Shown here piece after piece: positions 8,737 to 16,505 of a stretch of DNA of 64,000 nt; position 1 is the first letter of the stretch, and every line of letters starts with the position of its first letter. The stretch comes from an uncultured Bacteroidota bacterium (GTDB lineage Bacteria > Bacteroidota > Bacteroidia > Chitinophagales > Saprospiraceae). The translations under genes were made by a program, and so were the position numbers. Location of the stretch: assembly GCA_937872515.1 (NCBI GenBank), contig CALMSX010000046.1, positions 1 to 64,000 of the forward strand, in the 5' to 3' direction. Under the pieces are notes generated by a model. That model was not told the DNA's origin. It did not search any database and saw only the letters and a program-made list of their open reading frames with translations.

Positions 8737-9696
8737 TTACGCGTTTTTGAATTTTTTTACAGCCTCTGTAAGCCTGGGTACAACCTCAAACAGATCACCT
8801 ACTACCCCGTAATCTGCTGCTTTAAAGAAAGGAGCTTCAGGGTCTTTATTAATAACTACTATGGTTTTGCTATTATTGACTCCTGCCAAATGTTGAATGG
8901 CTCCTGAAATGCCAATGGCAATGTATAAGTTAGGCCTAATGGCTACTCCTGTTTGTCCTACGTGCTCGTGATGAGGCCTCCAACCGGTATCTGCCACAGG
9001 CCGTGAGCATGCGGTGGTGGCGCCCAAAGCGGCTGCCAACTCTTCAACGATTCCCCAATTCTCAGGACCTTTCATGCCTCTACCTGCAGAAACTACTTTT
9101 TCTGCCTCAGGCAATGGCACATGTCCCGTTTCGGTTTCTCTGGATACCAATTGTAGTTTTGGGGCGGCTACTTCAAGACCAATGGGTTGAGGATTTACTT
9201 CCTCACCCAAAATTTGTGGTTGTAGGGCATTACCCATTAAACTGAGTACTTTGTTGCTGCTGTTAAGCTGATAATGGGCTATTGCCTTCCCACTGTAAAC
9301 TGATTTTGAGACCGTAAAAACAGCGCCACCAAGAGGGGCAGCATTGACTCCACTCACAGCATCTGCCGACATCAATATGGCCAGACGACCTAAAATTGAC
9401 TTGCCATTGGCATTGTGTCTTACCACAACAATGGTAGCTCCCAATTGACCGGCTGCTTGGGCTATCACTTTGCTGTAAACCTGGCTATCAAAGACTTCAA
9501 GATTGTTGTGTACCAGGGTGTGCACTTTCTGAATGCCATACCTACCCAACTCTCCAGCATTAGTGGCGTTGCCCAAAACCAGGGCATGTGCCTCGGTAGT
9601 TAGTTGATTTGCTGTCAAACGGGCAAATGTGGCCAATTCAAATCCTCCTTTATTAATTGTGCCGTTTACCGGCTCTATTGCGATTAATACTGACAT
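8737..9696 (-). CDS. etfA: Electron transfer flavoprotein subunit alpha
   Basis: 319 residues, the usual EtfA length. The C-terminal FAD-binding domain is complete: SAGRGMKGPENWGIVEELA, SRPVADTGWRPHHEHVGQTG (the flavin-contacting loop) and AIGISGAIQHLAGV followed by INKDPEAPFF. With EtfB it passes electrons from acyl-CoA and related dehydrogenases to the quinone pool through ETF-quinone oxidoreductase. It follows etfB by 11 bases and is followed by a strong terminator, so the pair is a two-gene operon. A likely electron donor, the glutaryl-CoA dehydrogenase at 44.6 kb, is in the same window but not linked. Confidence 0.96.
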   Translation of the reverse strand: MSVLIAIEPVNGTINKGGFELATFARLTANQLTTEAHALVLGNATNAGELGRYGIQKVHTLVHNNLEVFDSQVYSKVIAQAAGQLGATIVVVRHNANGKSILGRLAILMSADAVSGVNAAPLGGAVFTVSKSVYSGKAIAHYQLNSSNKVLSLMGNALQPQILGEEVNPQPIGLEVAAPKLQLVSRETETGHVPLPEAEKVVSAGRGMKGPENWGIVEELAAALGATTACSRPVADTGWRPHHEHVGQTGVAIRPNLYIAIGISGAIQHLAGVNNSKTIVVINKDPEAPFFKAADYGVVGDLFEVVPRLTEAVKKFKNA

Positions 9697-9707
9697 GTCT
9701 TTTTAAT

Positions 9708-10442
9708 TTATATCACTTTAGCTTCTTCATGTAATAGTTTTACCAGGGTATCCATGTCATCTGGTGCTATCATTTTTACACCTGACTTGGCCGGGGGCAT
9801 CTCGTGACTTGCTACTACGGAGCCTTTTTCTGCCCCAATAGAAGCCACCACATTTAATGGTTTTTTCTTGGCCATCATTATACCTTGCATATTGGGAATC
9901 CTCTGTTCTGCCATGCCTTTAGCTGCTGACAAGACTATTGGTCCTCCAACCTTTAAGGTCTCTGTACCTCCTTCTACTTCTCTGCTCACCAACCAGTCTT
10001 CTCCCTCTTTTTCCAGTTTAAAAGCAAAGGAAACATAGGGAAGGTCTAATAATTCTGCCAACATAGCACCTACCTCAGCTCCATTATAATCAATGGTTTC
10101 TTTTCCCGTCAAAACCAAATCATATCCCGCGGCATGTGCTGCTATTTCTTTCGCTACCTGAAGTGATGATTCAGGAACCACATCTACCCTTATCGCTTCG
10201 TCTGCTCCAATGGCCAGTGCTTTGCGGATCACAATTTCACTGCTTACGTCGCCAACATTGATAACGGTGACGCTCCCGCCGTTCTTTTCTTTCAATTCCA
10301 CTGCTCTCACCAGGGCATACCACTCATCGTAGGGATTCATAATATATTGGATGCCCTCAGAATTAAATTCTTTGCCGTTGTTGACAAAAGAAATTTTTGA
10401 GGTGGTATCTGGCGTTTTGCTAATGCAAACTAGTATTTTCAT
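9708..10442 (-). CDS. etfB: Electron transfer flavoprotein subunit beta
   Basis: 244 residues. Typical EtfB start MKILVCISKTPDTTSKISF, then MNPYDEWYALVRAVELKE, the AMP-binding region DLVLTGKETIDYNGAEVGAM and the recognition-loop area LPYVSFAFKLEKEG. It forms the heterodimer with EtfA encoded immediately downstream and is the first gene of the operon. The roughly 170 bases upstream, shared with the divergent TPR gene, are A+T-rich and should hold both promoters; I did not find a clear TAnnTTTG pair for either. Confidence 0.96.
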   Translation of the reverse strand: MKILVCISKTPDTTSKISFVNNGKEFNSEGIQYIMNPYDEWYALVRAVELKEKNGGSVTVINVGDVSSEIVIRKALAIGADEAIRVDVVPESSLQVAKEIAAHAAGYDLVLTGKETIDYNGAEVGAMLAELLDLPYVSFAFKLEKEGEDWLVSREVEGGTETLKVGGPIVLSAAKGMAEQRIPNMQGIMMAKKKPLNVVASIGAEKGSVVASHEMPPAKSGVKMIAPDDMDTLVKLLHEEAKVI

Positions 10443-10614
10443 GAATATTTATGCGTTATTTATATCGTTTATTAACTATTTTTAATACAAAATTGTTTAT
10501 TTCTGCAAATTTCTTAATTTTATTTGTCAGACTGAAATTATATGTAAATTTATTTGGTTTGACTCAGAAATTAAACTTTTAGTTTAAATAATTATTACTT
10601 TAATATATTAGTAA

Positions 10615-10935
10615 ATGACAAATAGTAGATTAGAAATGCTTCTAGGCTTATGGGATGAAAACATGCCCGACTCCTTTGTACTTTTTGCCATCGCCAAAGA
10701 ATATGAGGCGCTCGGAAATGCGCCTGCTGCTATTTCTCATTATGAAAAGCTCAGACAATTGGACCCTGAATACACGGGGCTCTATTATCACCTTGCTGCT
10801 ATCTACGCTGAAGAAGGAAATACAGAAAAAGCCCTTGAATGCTACGATGAAGGCATTGCCATGTCCTCACGCCAAGGGGACCACCATGCAAAGTCTGAAC
10901 TCATGAACGCAAGACAAAACTTCCTGATCTCTTAA
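10615..10935 (+). CDS. Small TPR-repeat protein
   Basis: 106 residues made almost entirely of about two and a half tetratricopeptide repeats: SFVLFAIAKEYEALGNAPAA, YYHLAAIYAEEGNTEKALEC, and a partial third helix pair. No signal peptide, so cytoplasmic. Proteins of this size usually act as adaptors, but no partner is indicated. It is transcribed divergently from etfB-etfA. A second overlapping frame (10655-10906) is a shadow. Confidence 0.78.
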   Translation: MTNSRLEMLLGLWDENMPDSFVLFAIAKEYEALGNAPAAISHYEKLRQLDPEYTGLYYHLAAIYAEEGNTEKALECYDEGIAMSSRQGDHHAKSELMNARQNFLIS

Positions 10936-11067
10936 TAGGGAAACTTGTGTAATAACAAAAAGAATACTTTACTCTTCGGGATATTAACGCTTTTTCCATA
11001 ACCGAATAATGGCATTGGAAATCCATTCAATTCCCTATTGCTCCCATGCTTATGGCAGTAAAAATAA

Positions 11068-12897
11068 CTAAAGGTCAATGACTTCTATGCCAGTCACTAT
11101 ATCTGATTCTGACTTTTTACTTACACAAATGATCTTGTTGGCCTTTCGCTCTATCATTACCGGAAAGCCCCTTAATAAGATTTCATTGCTTCTCAATAAA
11201 GAAGGATAGTTGCCAATTTGGATCGAAGTTCTGTTGGAGGTGGCGGCATAAATGATGCTGCCGTCGTCACTAAAGGCAAAATCGCTGTAATTCAAATTGC
11301 CTCTCTGGAGCAAACCTTTGAATTGCATTGATGAATTGGCAAGATACACTGCGCCCTCATTACCGGTTATCACATAACTTCCATCATTTGAAATTCTGAA
11401 GGCATACGGATCCAAAGGATGGTCGCCGTGATAGAGGTCATCAACAGATAATACAAAATTACCCGCACCATCCAATTCGTAGTAATCCATGTCAACAGGA
11501 CTCACAGATGTGGATATTCCAATCAAAGCTGATTTTCCAGGTACTAAGCGCATTCTGCTTCTTTCAAAATCACCATCTCCATCTATCTGAATACCAGTAC
11601 TTCTTTGGTAAGTTCTGATGGGACTATCCCACCAGGGACTCGGAGCCATCGATGCTAGGATATAGCCATTTTCACTCGGAAGGGCATTCATGGTGTATAT
11701 GCCGGTAGTAATTGCATTTACTAAATTGAGGGTTTCTGCGTCATAAACATATACAAAGCCTTCGCTGGAGGGCACATATATTTCCAATCCTTTGCCCGTA
11801 TCTCCAATGCCACTAAAACCAGGAGTGCCGGATACAGTGATGGTTTTTTCCACCTCACCACTGCCATAGTTGTACTTAATTAACTTTTGACCAGAAAGAT
11901 CTATCAGATAAACATACTCTTTTGTTGGATGGACCAACATATCGTGAGGAATAAAATTGAAAAGGTTGCCTCCCGGTAAATCTACCAAGAGATTATTTGA
12001 ATTCCTAGACTTACCCACATTATTGAGAACCCTTACAAAGTAACAAGCCCGATAGGACAGGGGAGGAGCATTGTCGGTAGTAGAAACTGTGTTGATGTCA
12101 TTGATGGTGGCAATCAGTTTTTTCTTTTCAAAATCACAATTTTCATCTGAACTGTAAACTTCATATTGTAGGAAGTCAGTACCAGGGTACTTGTTCCATT
12201 TCAGTACAATCTTACCATCTATTTTTTTGGCTTCAATCAGTTCAACCTTAGCGGGAGCATTGTTACTCACTTCCACAATATGACTTTGACTATAGCCATC
12301 TTTATCTTTTACAGTAAGTGTGATGGTGTGGACATTGGCTGATAAAGTATTGGTTGTAAATCCAACGTTTCCATCGTTGTTCGCCTTTTGTGTGTTTAAC
12401 ACACCATCTTTATCCGATTTCCACTCAATGGTCAATTCAGTAACGGGGGTCTTGTCATCGGTTACCGTGGCAGAAAATGTAACATTTTCGCCTGGTGAAA
12501 ATTCTGCCGGAATCCCTGGCAGGATAAAATTGATCTGAGGGGCCAGATTGATGTTTAATCCAGGCACAATGCCGATATTAACCTGGGCCAATTCGTTCTC
12601 AACGACCTTCACAACTTCTTTGCCTGAGCCCACATTTTGTAATTCGGCATATACCTCATAACTGCCCGGCTCAATTTCGCTTAACAATACACTGCCAAAT
12701 TGATCGGTTGTGCCTTCCTTACTGGCGGGCTGGGTATAGACCTTCGCCCCGCTGGCAAAGCCACCATTGCTAAATACCTTTACGTTTAAATCGCCGGTCA
12801 GTTCCTTTGCACAGCTACTTAAAAGGGATAGGATGATAAGGCCAGAAAGAAGGTATGAAATATTACTCTGTTTTCGGGGTGATGGATTCTTTTTCAT
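11068..12897 (-). CDS. Large lipoprotein with Ig-like, FnIII-like and beta-propeller regions
   Basis: 609 residues. N-terminal lipobox SLLSSC (Cys at about 29) marks an outer-membrane or surface lipoprotein. Regions in order: a carboxypeptidase-regulatory-like Ig domain (about 35-105, FASGAKVYTQPASKEGTTDQFGS cut short here), a PKD/Ig-like domain (about 120-215, PGENVTFSATVTDDKTPVTE), an FnIII-like domain (about 217-305, KIVLKWNKYPGTDFLQYEVY) and a C-terminal beta-propeller-like region (about 315-605, DLSGQKLIKYNYGSGEVEKT). No catalytic motif is visible; binding or surface adhesion is possible. It is the last gene of a unit running dynamin-like, barrel, murB, this protein, starting 24 bases after the murB stop. 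Confidence 0.72.
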   Translation of the reverse strand: MKKNPSPRKQSNISYLLSGLIILSLLSSCAKELTGDLNVKVFSNGGFASGAKVYTQPASKEGTTDQFGSVLLSEIEPGSYEVYAELQNVGSGKEVVKVVENELAQVNIGIVPGLNINLAPQINFILPGIPAEFSPGENVTFSATVTDDKTPVTELTIEWKSDKDGVLNTQKANNDGNVGFTTNTLSANVHTITLTVKDKDGYSQSHIVEVSNNAPAKVELIEAKKIDGKIVLKWNKYPGTDFLQYEVYSSDENCDFEKKKLIATINDINTVSTTDNAPPLSYRACYFVRVLNNVGKSRNSNNLLVDLPGGNLFNFIPHDMLVHPTKEYVYLIDLSGQKLIKYNYGSGEVEKTITVSGTPGFSGIGDTGKGLEIYVPSSEGFVYVYDAETLNLVNAITTGIYTMNALPSENGYILASMAPSPWWDSPIRTYQRSTGIQIDGDGDFERSRMRLVPGKSALIGISTSVSPVDMDYYELDGAGNFVLSVDDLYHGDHPLDPYAFRISNDGSYVITGNEGAVYLANSSMQFKGLLQRGNLNYSDFAFSDDGSIIYAATSNRTSIQIGNYPSLLRSNEILLRGFPVMIERKANKIICVSKKSESDIVTGIEVIDL

Positions 12898-12921
12898 CTT
12901 TTCATTTCAAGGTTAATAAAA

Positions 12922-13908
12922 TTAATTTCTTATGATGTTCACTTCCATTTCAAGGTCAATGCCAAACTTTTCTTTTACCGCCTCACTTATACTTGCAGCA
13001 TATTGGTAAATTTCATTGCCACTTGCCTGTCCATGGTTGACCAAAACAAGGGCCTGGTTCACATATGTTCCGGTATTTCCTTTGACCTCACCTTTGAAAC
13101 CACATTGTTCGATTAACCAGCCGGCCGCTATTTTGACATGATTCCCTGCAGGGTAACTGGGTAGGGTTGGATAGTCAACCTTTAACTTATCGGCAATATT
13201 TTTTTCAACTACGGGATTTTTGAAGAAACTACCGGCATTGCCTATTTTATCAGGATCAGGCAATTTTTGGCTCCTGATGTCAATTATTTCTCCTGCAATT
13301 GCCTTAGGCGTGATTTTTTTTCCCTCTAATCTTTTGGCTACATCGGCGTAACCCAAAACCGGATCCGGTTGCTTGGACAATAGATAACTCACTTTTGTGA
13401 TGAAGTATTTTTGCTTGCCCTCTTTTTTGAAATAACTATCTCTGTAGCCAAATCCACATTCTTCCTTATAAAATACCCTTCGGGTGCCTTCCTCCAAATC
13501 TATGGCTTCCAAGCTGTGAAAAGTTTTATCTTGCTCTACTCCATAGGCCCCTATGTTTTGCATGGGAGCGGCCCCAACCGTGCCCGGTATTAGCGCTAAA
13601 TTTTCTACACCCCATAAACCATGACCAACGGACCACATGACAAAGTTGTGCCATATTTCTCCTGATCCCAAAGAAACCAGCAAAGCGTTATCATCTTCAT
13701 CTACAACCTCTATGCCCTTGATCCTGTTTAACAACACGTCACCATCAAAATCACCTGAAAAAAGCACATTGCTGCCCCCTCCAAGAATCATAAAATTGGC
13801 TTTGTTGTCAGCCAGATATTTATAGAGATCCTGTGTTGAGTAGATGGTAAAAAGCCTCACGCAATGTGCATCCGTTGCAAAAGTATGGAAGGGTTTTAAT
13901 GAAGTCAT
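12922..13908 (-). CDS. murB: UDP-N-acetylmuramate dehydrogenase
   Basis: 328 residues, type I MurB. The reaction is NADPH-dependent reduction of UDP-GlcNAc-enolpyruvate to UDP-MurNAc in peptidoglycan precursor synthesis. FAD-binding motifs: MILGGGSNVLFSGDFDG, then ALIPGTVGAAPMQNIGAYGV. The substrate loop GYRDSYFK is present, as type I enzymes require. The catalytic serine is in NAGSFFKNPVV and the proton-relay Glu in IDLEMEVNII at the C-terminus. It lies 9 bases after the barrel gene and 24 before the lipoprotein. Its position behind a dynamin-like GTPase gene is unusual for murB. Confidence 0.96.
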   Translation of the reverse strand: MTSLKPFHTFATDAHCVRLFTIYSTQDLYKYLADNKANFMILGGGSNVLFSGDFDGDVLLNRIKGIEVVDEDDNALLVSLGSGEIWHNFVMWSVGHGLWGVENLALIPGTVGAAPMQNIGAYGVEQDKTFHSLEAIDLEEGTRRVFYKEECGFGYRDSYFKKEGKQKYFITKVSYLLSKQPDPVLGYADVAKRLEGKKITPKAIAGEIIDIRSQKLPDPDKIGNAGSFFKNPVVEKNIADKLKVDYPTLPSYPAGNHVKIAAGWLIEQCGFKGEVKGNTGTYVNQALVLVNHGQASGNEIYQYAASISEAVKEKFGIDLEMEVNIIRN

Positions 13909-13917
13909 AAATGATAT

Positions 13918-14532
13918 TTAAAGGGAGCTTTCCGGAGAAGTAATTTTTTTCATGAGGCGGGCATTAAAATCCCACTGCAAGCCTATATTAAGGCCACTTG
14001 CACCGGTGTCTTTATTCCACCCATACCTGGTGTAAAGTTGTAGGCCAAAGCCGCTGATGCCAAAGCCATAACCAACCTGGGCTATATAGGTTTTTTGCAA
14101 TTTTCTGCTTACCCCTTTGGCAGCAAATTCTTCATCCAGGCCATACCATTCGGTGCGGTTGTATTGCAAACCTCCTCCAATACTTAAGCCCATCCGTCCT
14201 TCTTTGTCGAGTGCACTCAAGCCATTAAAATTAAGCTTAGCCATGATCGGGTAACTCAGTGTTCCCATACCTTTGTAGTCATCAAGGGCCAAACCTAAAA
14301 ATCCAACACATGCCTGTGCTTCAACAGAAACCGACATGTTTTGTCCACCAACCCATATTTTAGGGCCTGCGCCTAAATTTAGGATGGCACTTCCTGCGGA
14401 TCTGCCGGCAACTCCATCTTCAGGGTTGACATATCGATGGTACAGGTCATTGGTAAGGGTAAACCCATAACCAAATTGGGCAGACACTTGTAGACTGATA
14501 AAACTTAGTATAACAACAATCAGAGTTTTCAT
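13918..14532 (-). CDS. Outer-membrane beta-barrel protein, PorT-like
   Basis: 204 residues from the ATG at 14532 (MKTLIVVILSFISLQVSAQ, a good signal peptide ending in SAQ). An upstream ATG at 14571 would put 13 charged residues in front of that peptide and is less likely. The mature part alternates glycine and aromatic residues in strands (AQFGYGFTLTNDLYH, AQVGYGFGISGFGLQLYTRYGW) as in 8-stranded outer-membrane barrels. Function unknown. It sits 62 bases after the dynamin-like gene and 9 before murB, probably in one transcript. Confidence 0.7.
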   Translation of the reverse strand: MKTLIVVILSFISLQVSAQFGYGFTLTNDLYHRYVNPEDGVAGRSAGSAILNLGAGPKIWVGGQNMSVSVEAQACVGFLGLALDDYKGMGTLSYPIMAKLNFNGLSALDKEGRMGLSIGGGLQYNRTEWYGLDEEFAAKGVSRKLQKTYIAQVGYGFGISGFGLQLYTRYGWNKDTGASGLNIGLQWDFNARLMKKITSPESSL

Positions 14533-14594
14533 TGGTAATGATTTTAACTTCAAAGACGGGGAATAATTCATTTTTGGTACTTAAAAATCATTTT

Positions 14595-16328
14595 TTATTT
14601 CAAAAGATTGAGTAAAGTGAGGTTGACCTGCTCCAACAGGGTGCTGGCCTCTGTTTTGAGGGTCTTCATTTTACCCAGATTTTCCTCTTCGTTGGCTAGG
14701 TGTTGGTCAAATGCCCTGAAGTTATCTTCTATCCTGTTTTTAATTCTGGTAGTATAATCATTTAGCGTTGAACGCACCTCTTCTTCCATTTTTATTCTAC
14801 CCTTGGTCACTTCTTCTTTAAAACGTTTTACAATCTTACTTTTGTTGAGTCCCAGGGTAACTCCCGCAAATATTAAGCCTACAGTAGTCAGTATGCCACC
14901 TGTAATGTCAAAAACGGCCCCATTTACAAGCGCTGTTATCATTACACCTATGACAGCCATTCCACCACCGGCAGCCAGATTGGGCGTCATTTTTCCCGAT
15001 TCTTTCAGCAGGGTCTCATCATAAAAGTTTTCACTCTTATTCATAAACTGAGAGAAACTCTGCTGTAGATCTTTCAAAACATTGGCCCTTCGCTCTGCAA
15101 TGTCTGCAAATATATCATCGGTATCTTCCAGTACGGTCTTATTGGTCTTTATTTTGGCATCTACCAATTTACCCATTAACTGAATGTTGTCTGCCACATC
15201 TGTGATACCGGCATGCAGCTTGTCTCTCAACTGGGTATTCAACTGCAATTCAAAGTCTTTGCTCTGCTGGTTCAACCAGTCTTTTAAGCCCGACTCAGTC
15301 CCAAACAAAGAGGAAAAAGATCGTTTCAACACATTGACAAATGAAAGTCCATCCCCCAGCTCTTCTGACTTTTTTAAGGTGATTTTATCATAGGTAGCCA
15401 ATAGGTTCTCTGCCAATACGCCTACCTGGTACTGGGTCTTCTTTTCCTGGTTAGCCAGGGTTTCTCTGATGTCTTCCCTAAAATCCCGATCCAACTCAAA
15501 TTGTTGGCTTCGCAATTGAAGCGCGTGGTTAATGGTATCGGTTATTCTTTGTGCAGTATTGGTTGAGTTGGCTAGTTTCAGGTAAGGTGCTTTTCCTCCT
15601 GTAATGTTTTCTGAAATGTAAAGCCTGAGGGCTTCAAATCCACTGTGTTGTTTATCCCCTTCCAACTCCTGTTTGGCCGAAACCGCAAATACATGTGGAA
15701 AACTAAGCCCCTTTTTTTGAGCATGGTCCACCACTCCCTGCTTATTGATGGCAAGATCCCCTTCGTTTAATAAATCCTTTTGTTGTAAAACAAAGATGAC
15801 CTTCCTCCTCCATTCGGAATTGATGTAGTCAAAAAAGTCCCACGCAGATTGGCGATAGGGATTTTTGGCTTCAAAAACAAAAACAATCAGATCGGAATAG
15901 GGGATGAATTTTTCGGTGATTTCCTGGTGATGCGCTACAATGGTATTGGTGCCAGGTGTATCTACAATAGCTATTTCCCTAAGGATATCTACAGGCTGGG
16001 TTATTTTTTTGATGTAGTCAGTCACAAAAACCGAACTTTCTTCTGGCCCATACACTATTTGTTGAATGGTGTCCGTCATGGGTGAAGGTGCAACTTTACA
16101 TATTTCTTTGTCAGACTCCAGAAGTGCATTTATAAATGAACTCTTTCCTGCCTTAACTTCACCAACTATGACAAATGTGAAAGGTGCCTCCAACTGTAGA
16201 TGAAGGTTCCTCACGGTTTCATTCATTCCGGTGTTGTCAATATCTGCGGTTAATTTTTCTAACCTGGCTATGGCCAAAGAAAGCTGGCTGCTGATCTCGA
16301 CGATCTTTGGATCTATGCTGTTTTTCAT
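14595..16328 (-). CDS. Bacterial dynamin-like GTPase
   Basis: 577 residues. GTPase motifs: G1 GEVKAGKSS at 56-64, a G2 Thr in APSPMTDTIQ near 85, G3 DTPGTNTI at about 123-130, and a G4-like QQKD near 187. The middle and C-terminal parts are long helices (coiled-coil stalk) interrupted by two adjacent hydrophobic segments at about 450-500 (GMAVIGVMITALVNGAVFDI and GILTTVGLIFAGVTLGL), matching the membrane-inserted paddle of bacterial dynamin-like proteins. Family role: GTP-driven membrane binding or remodelling. It is the first gene of the unit that includes murB, which hints at an envelope role, though this is inference. Confidence 0.85.
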   Translation of the reverse strand: MKNSIDPKIVEISSQLSLAIARLEKLTADIDNTGMNETVRNLHLQLEAPFTFVIVGEVKAGKSSFINALLESDKEICKVAPSPMTDTIQQIVYGPEESSVFVTDYIKKITQPVDILREIAIVDTPGTNTIVAHHQEITEKFIPYSDLIVFVFEAKNPYRQSAWDFFDYINSEWRRKVIFVLQQKDLLNEGDLAINKQGVVDHAQKKGLSFPHVFAVSAKQELEGDKQHSGFEALRLYISENITGGKAPYLKLANSTNTAQRITDTINHALQLRSQQFELDRDFREDIRETLANQEKKTQYQVGVLAENLLATYDKITLKKSEELGDGLSFVNVLKRSFSSLFGTESGLKDWLNQQSKDFELQLNTQLRDKLHAGITDVADNIQLMGKLVDAKIKTNKTVLEDTDDIFADIAERRANVLKDLQQSFSQFMNKSENFYDETLLKESGKMTPNLAAGGGMAVIGVMITALVNGAVFDITGGILTTVGLIFAGVTLGLNKSKIVKRFKEEVTKGRIKMEEEVRSTLNDYTTRIKNRIEDNFRAFDQHLANEEENLGKMKTLKTEASTLLEQVNLTLLNLLK

Positions 16329-16472
16329 ATCAATAAAAATGTAAATATACTACTTTTAGTGCTTTTGGGGTAAGACAATTGGTCTGTAAATTAAGCTTTT
16401 GACCCAGGATTAATAGGCAGGCCACTAGTATTTTACAAAAGACTCTTATCCTGTCTTTTTATCCCACTTTTC

Positions 16473-16501
16473 TTGTATTCTGAGCTTAAAATGTATTTTT
16501 G
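16473..16501 (+). promoter_or_regulatory. Promoter implying a leaderless transcript
   Basis: TTG at 16473-16475, an 18-base spacer, TATTTTTG at 16494-16501. The ATG at 16506 begins only four bases after the box, about where transcription should start. The box also argues against the upstream ATG at 16491 and TTG at 16473. Confidence 0.6.
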
Positions 16502-16505
16502 TATC

